Assembly (NCBI GenBank): GCA_016284975.1
Contig: JAEEPV010000025.1
Span: 1 to 15,432, forward strand
Direction of reading: 5' to 3'
Length of the DNA: 15,432 nt
Source of the DNA: Solobacterium sp.
GTDB lineage: Bacteria; Bacillota_I; Bacilli_A; Erysipelotrichales; Erysipelotrichaceae
Below the pieces are notes generated by a model. It saw nothing but the letters and a program-made list of their open reading frames with translations, was not told the origin of the DNA and made no database searches. How positions within the stretch are numbered: position 1 is the stretch's first letter; each line of letters opens with the position of its first letter. The position numbers were made by a program, and so were the translations under genes. This document shows, piece after piece, positions 13,719 to 15,432 of this stretch.

Positions 13719-14841
13719 ACTGAGTGATCATCTCCTTTACTGCTTCAATAAATAAATCGATTTCTTCCATGGTGTTTTCCAGAGAAAGTGATACGCGGAT
13801 CGAACAGGATGCACGCCTTTCGCTGAAGCCCATTGCCGTCAGCACATAGCTGGGGTTATTGGAATTGCTTTCACACGTACTTCTCGCACTGACCATGAAT
13901 CCCCTGCGGTTCAGTTCATTCTGCATGACCTCACTGGGAATCTTCTCATAGGAGAAGTTCAGTACATGCGGGATCGCATCTTTTGGACTGTTGAATTCGA
14001 TTCCTTCGAGTTCGCTCAGTCCTTCGTACAGCCGTTGTTTCAATGCAGAGACATGTTTCCAGGTCGCTTCCTGTTTTTCAAGCGCAAGCCGCAGGGTTTT
14101 GGCAAAAACGGTATCGGCTGCAGAATTAGCCGTTCCTCCGCGCAGTCCGAACTCCTGTTCCCCGCCTGAAATCAGCGGTTCCATTGGTACATGCGTCTTT
14201 TTGACCAGAATGCCGCTGCCCTTTAATCCATGAAGCTTATGGGCAGAAATGGACGCCAGATCGATCTGTTTCAGATCAACCGGAACTTTTCCGATGGACT
14301 GCGTCAGGTCACTGTGGAAATACGCACTGCTTTTTTTCCTGACCAGCTCTGCAATCTCCTGAATCGGGTTCACGGATCCGACTTCATTGTTCACATGCAT
14401 GACACTGACAAGAACCGTATCCGGCCGCAGCGCGGATCTTACATCGCTTGCCTTCACGCGTCCGTCTTCATATACCGGAAGCCAGGTAATGTCATAGTGA
14501 AACAGGTGTTCCATCTGATGACAGGCAGAAAGGATACTGCTGTGCTCGATTGGGGTTGTAATGATATGCCGTTTGTCCGGACAGGCAAAAGAGACACCTT
14601 TGACTGCCATACTGTTGGCTTCACAGCTGCCCGAGGTAAACAGAATCTCACCCGGTAAAACACCTAAAAGCCCGGCAGCGGCGCTGCGGGCTTTTTCCAT
14701 CATTCGATGCACTTCACTTCCCTCATCATAAAGGGATTCGCTGTTTGCGTAATGATCCGCAAGAAGCGCAGTATAGGTTTTCAGCACTTCCGGATCGGGT
14801 TTCGTCGTACCGGCGTGATCGAGATATACTCTACGCTTCAC
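13711..14841 (-). CDS. Cysteine desulfurase (NifS/IscS-like, probable ThiI partner)
   Basis: A PLP-dependent enzyme of 376 residues that removes sulfur from L-cysteine as an enzyme persulfide. Visible residues: YLDHAGTT at the N-terminus (6-13), His100 in TPIEHSS, Asp178 in FHSDLTQSIGK, the PLP Lys202 in SAHKLHG, GGEQEFGLRGGTAN (226-239), and the mobile-loop Cys323 in ARSTCES. The PLP-phosphate segment reads TSGSCEAN (69-76), with Cys where family members usually have Thr. Gene order matches B. subtilis nifZ, which serves thiI, so that is the likely role. The start is GTG with GGGAG seven bases upstream, overlapping the ezrA end by 11 bases. No IscU or Suf scaffold gene is nearby. Confidence 0.92.
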   Translation of the reverse strand: MKRRVYLDHAGTTKPDPEVLKTYTALLADHYANSESLYDEGSEVHRMMEKARSAAAGLLGVLPGEILFTSGSCEANSMAVKGVSFACPDKRHIITTPIEHSSILSACHQMEHLFHYDITWLPVYEDGRVKASDVRSALRPDTVLVSVMHVNNEVGSVNPIQEIAELVRKKSSAYFHSDLTQSIGKVPVDLKQIDLASISAHKLHGLKGSGILVKKTHVPMEPLISGGEQEFGLRGGTANSAADTVFAKTLRLALEKQEATWKHVSALKQRLYEGLSELEGIEFNSPKDAIPHVLNFSYEKIPSEVMQNELNRRGFMVSARSTCESNSNNPSYVLTAMGFSERRASCSIRVSLSLENTMEEIDLFIEAVKEMITQYG

Positions 14842-15432
14842 TGGAATTCTCCCGGATCATATTCTCATAGTTGCCCGGATGAATCTTTTCGATTGTCGCA
14901 ATTGCGATGGAAAGCGCCTGCGTATAATCCCCATTGCGGAAACAGAGTTCACTTCGCGTTAGCTCACTGTCGATATCAGCATAGGTACTGCGGTAACGGT
15001 TACCGAAGACGATCGTATTTTCAACCATCATAACCGTCGCAACCACATTATTGACATTGTTATAGAGGCGGTAAATGAAATCGATTGCCTCTTTCAGGGT
15101 ATTGTTGAGCATCTGCACATTGAGCGGTTCTGCCCCGATCAGCGTGGTCAGACGATTGATATAACCATCTGCCCGTTTCATGTCTTCATCATACTGAGCA
15201 GAAATGGACGGCAGTTTATACTTGGCAATCTTGACCTGCATCTGATTCATGATGACCTGCAGTTTGACCAGCTGCTTTTTCGCACGCTCTTCTCCGCCTG
15301 CCGCACTTTCAATCTCCGCTTTAATATCACGCAGATTATCACTGACAACAGTAAGATCCTGATTCAGTTCCTTCATTGTCCCGAGAAGACCGGTGGAAGG
15401 ATTCTGGTTTTCCTGATACAGGGTGAATACCT
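14831..15432 (-). CDS. ezrA: Septation ring formation regulator EzrA, C-terminal part (5' end outside window)
   Basis: The minus-strand frame is open from the TAG at 14831-14833 to the window edge, about 200 residues. EzrA is a membrane-anchored coiled-coil protein that binds FtsZ and limits Z-rings to midcell. The visible part has heptad-like helices (TMKELNQDLTVVSDNLRDIK and following) and the diagnostic C-terminal segment VMMVENTIVFGNRYRS, then RSELCFRNGDYTQALSIAIATIEKIHPG, which matches the known EzrA tail. An internal Met at 15376 is not taken as the start because coding sequence continues upstream without a stop (V-F-T-L-Y-Q-E-N). It heads the visible operon with the desulfurase, thiI and the 82-residue gene. 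Confidence 0.92.
   Translation of the reverse strand, partial: VFTLYQENQNPSTGLLGTMKELNQDLTVVSDNLRDIKAEIESAAGGEERAKKQLVKLQVIMNQMQVKIAKYKLPSISAQYDEDMKRADGYINRLTTLIGAEPLNVQMLNNTLKEAIDFIYRLYNNVNNVVATVMMVENTIVFGNRYRSTYADIDSELTRSELCFRNGDYTQALSIAIATIEKIHPGNYENMIRENSSEA

Noticed and set aside
14831..15376. Treating the Met at 15376 as the start of a complete 181-residue protein
   Set aside because: The same frame continues upstream to the window edge without a stop, and the sequence is the C-terminal tail of EzrA, a much longer protein.

Overview
The window is ordinary chromosomal DNA of a low-GC Gram-positive bacterium with mid-range base composition. Two gene orders point to the Bacillota. On the right, ezrA is followed by a nifS-type cysteine desulfurase and thiI, the order known from Bacillus subtilis. 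In the middle, rsmE and mtaB lie upstream of rpsU and phoH. Protein style and gene order would fit the Erysipelotrichaceae or relatives. That is inference and no marker here proves it.

Layout, left to right. (1) 1-624: the C-terminal end of a secreted or surface protein with two aromatic-rich repeats. (2) About 674-2385: an apparently intact insertion sequence with an IS1182-type DDE transposase. Its gene starts right behind a terminator-like hairpin and an extended -10 promoter. (3) 2402-3719, minus strand: phoH and rpsU, each followed by its own hairpin. (4) 3791-9105, minus strand: a tightly packed operon read as CNNM/CBS membrane transporter, rsmE, mtaB, a MurE ligase and deoC. Gaps are 3 nt or less, or the genes overlap, and a good sigma-A-like promoter lies at 9189-9218. 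(5) 9262-12246: an accessory-looking block with a class I glutamine amidotransferase-like hydrolase (+), an HAD-IIA-like protein (-), a calcineurin-like phosphoesterase (+) and a TetR regulator (+). (6) 12273-15432, minus strand: ezrA (5' end outside the window), a cysteine desulfurase, thiI and a small unknown gene.

Working together: the desulfurase and ThiI should supply and insert sulfur for 4-thiouridine in tRNA. RsmE and MtaB modify 16S rRNA and tRNA, and rpsU and phoH add further translation and RNA functions. MurE and EzrA belong to wall synthesis and division. The phoH and rpsU hairpins share a GGGCTG core, and a related motif also lies on the far side of the IS.

I found no new defence system, CRISPR array, prophage or tRNA. 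The points most worth a second look are two divergent neighbours that have both lost catalytic residues of their families (HAD-like 9976-10722 and phosphoesterase 10749-11636), two genes whose promoters predict leaderless mRNAs (transposase and HAD-like gene), a possible 19-codon leader ORF coupled to the CNNM gene, a 24-bp tail-to-tail gene overlap, and the arrangement of terminator arms around the IS.
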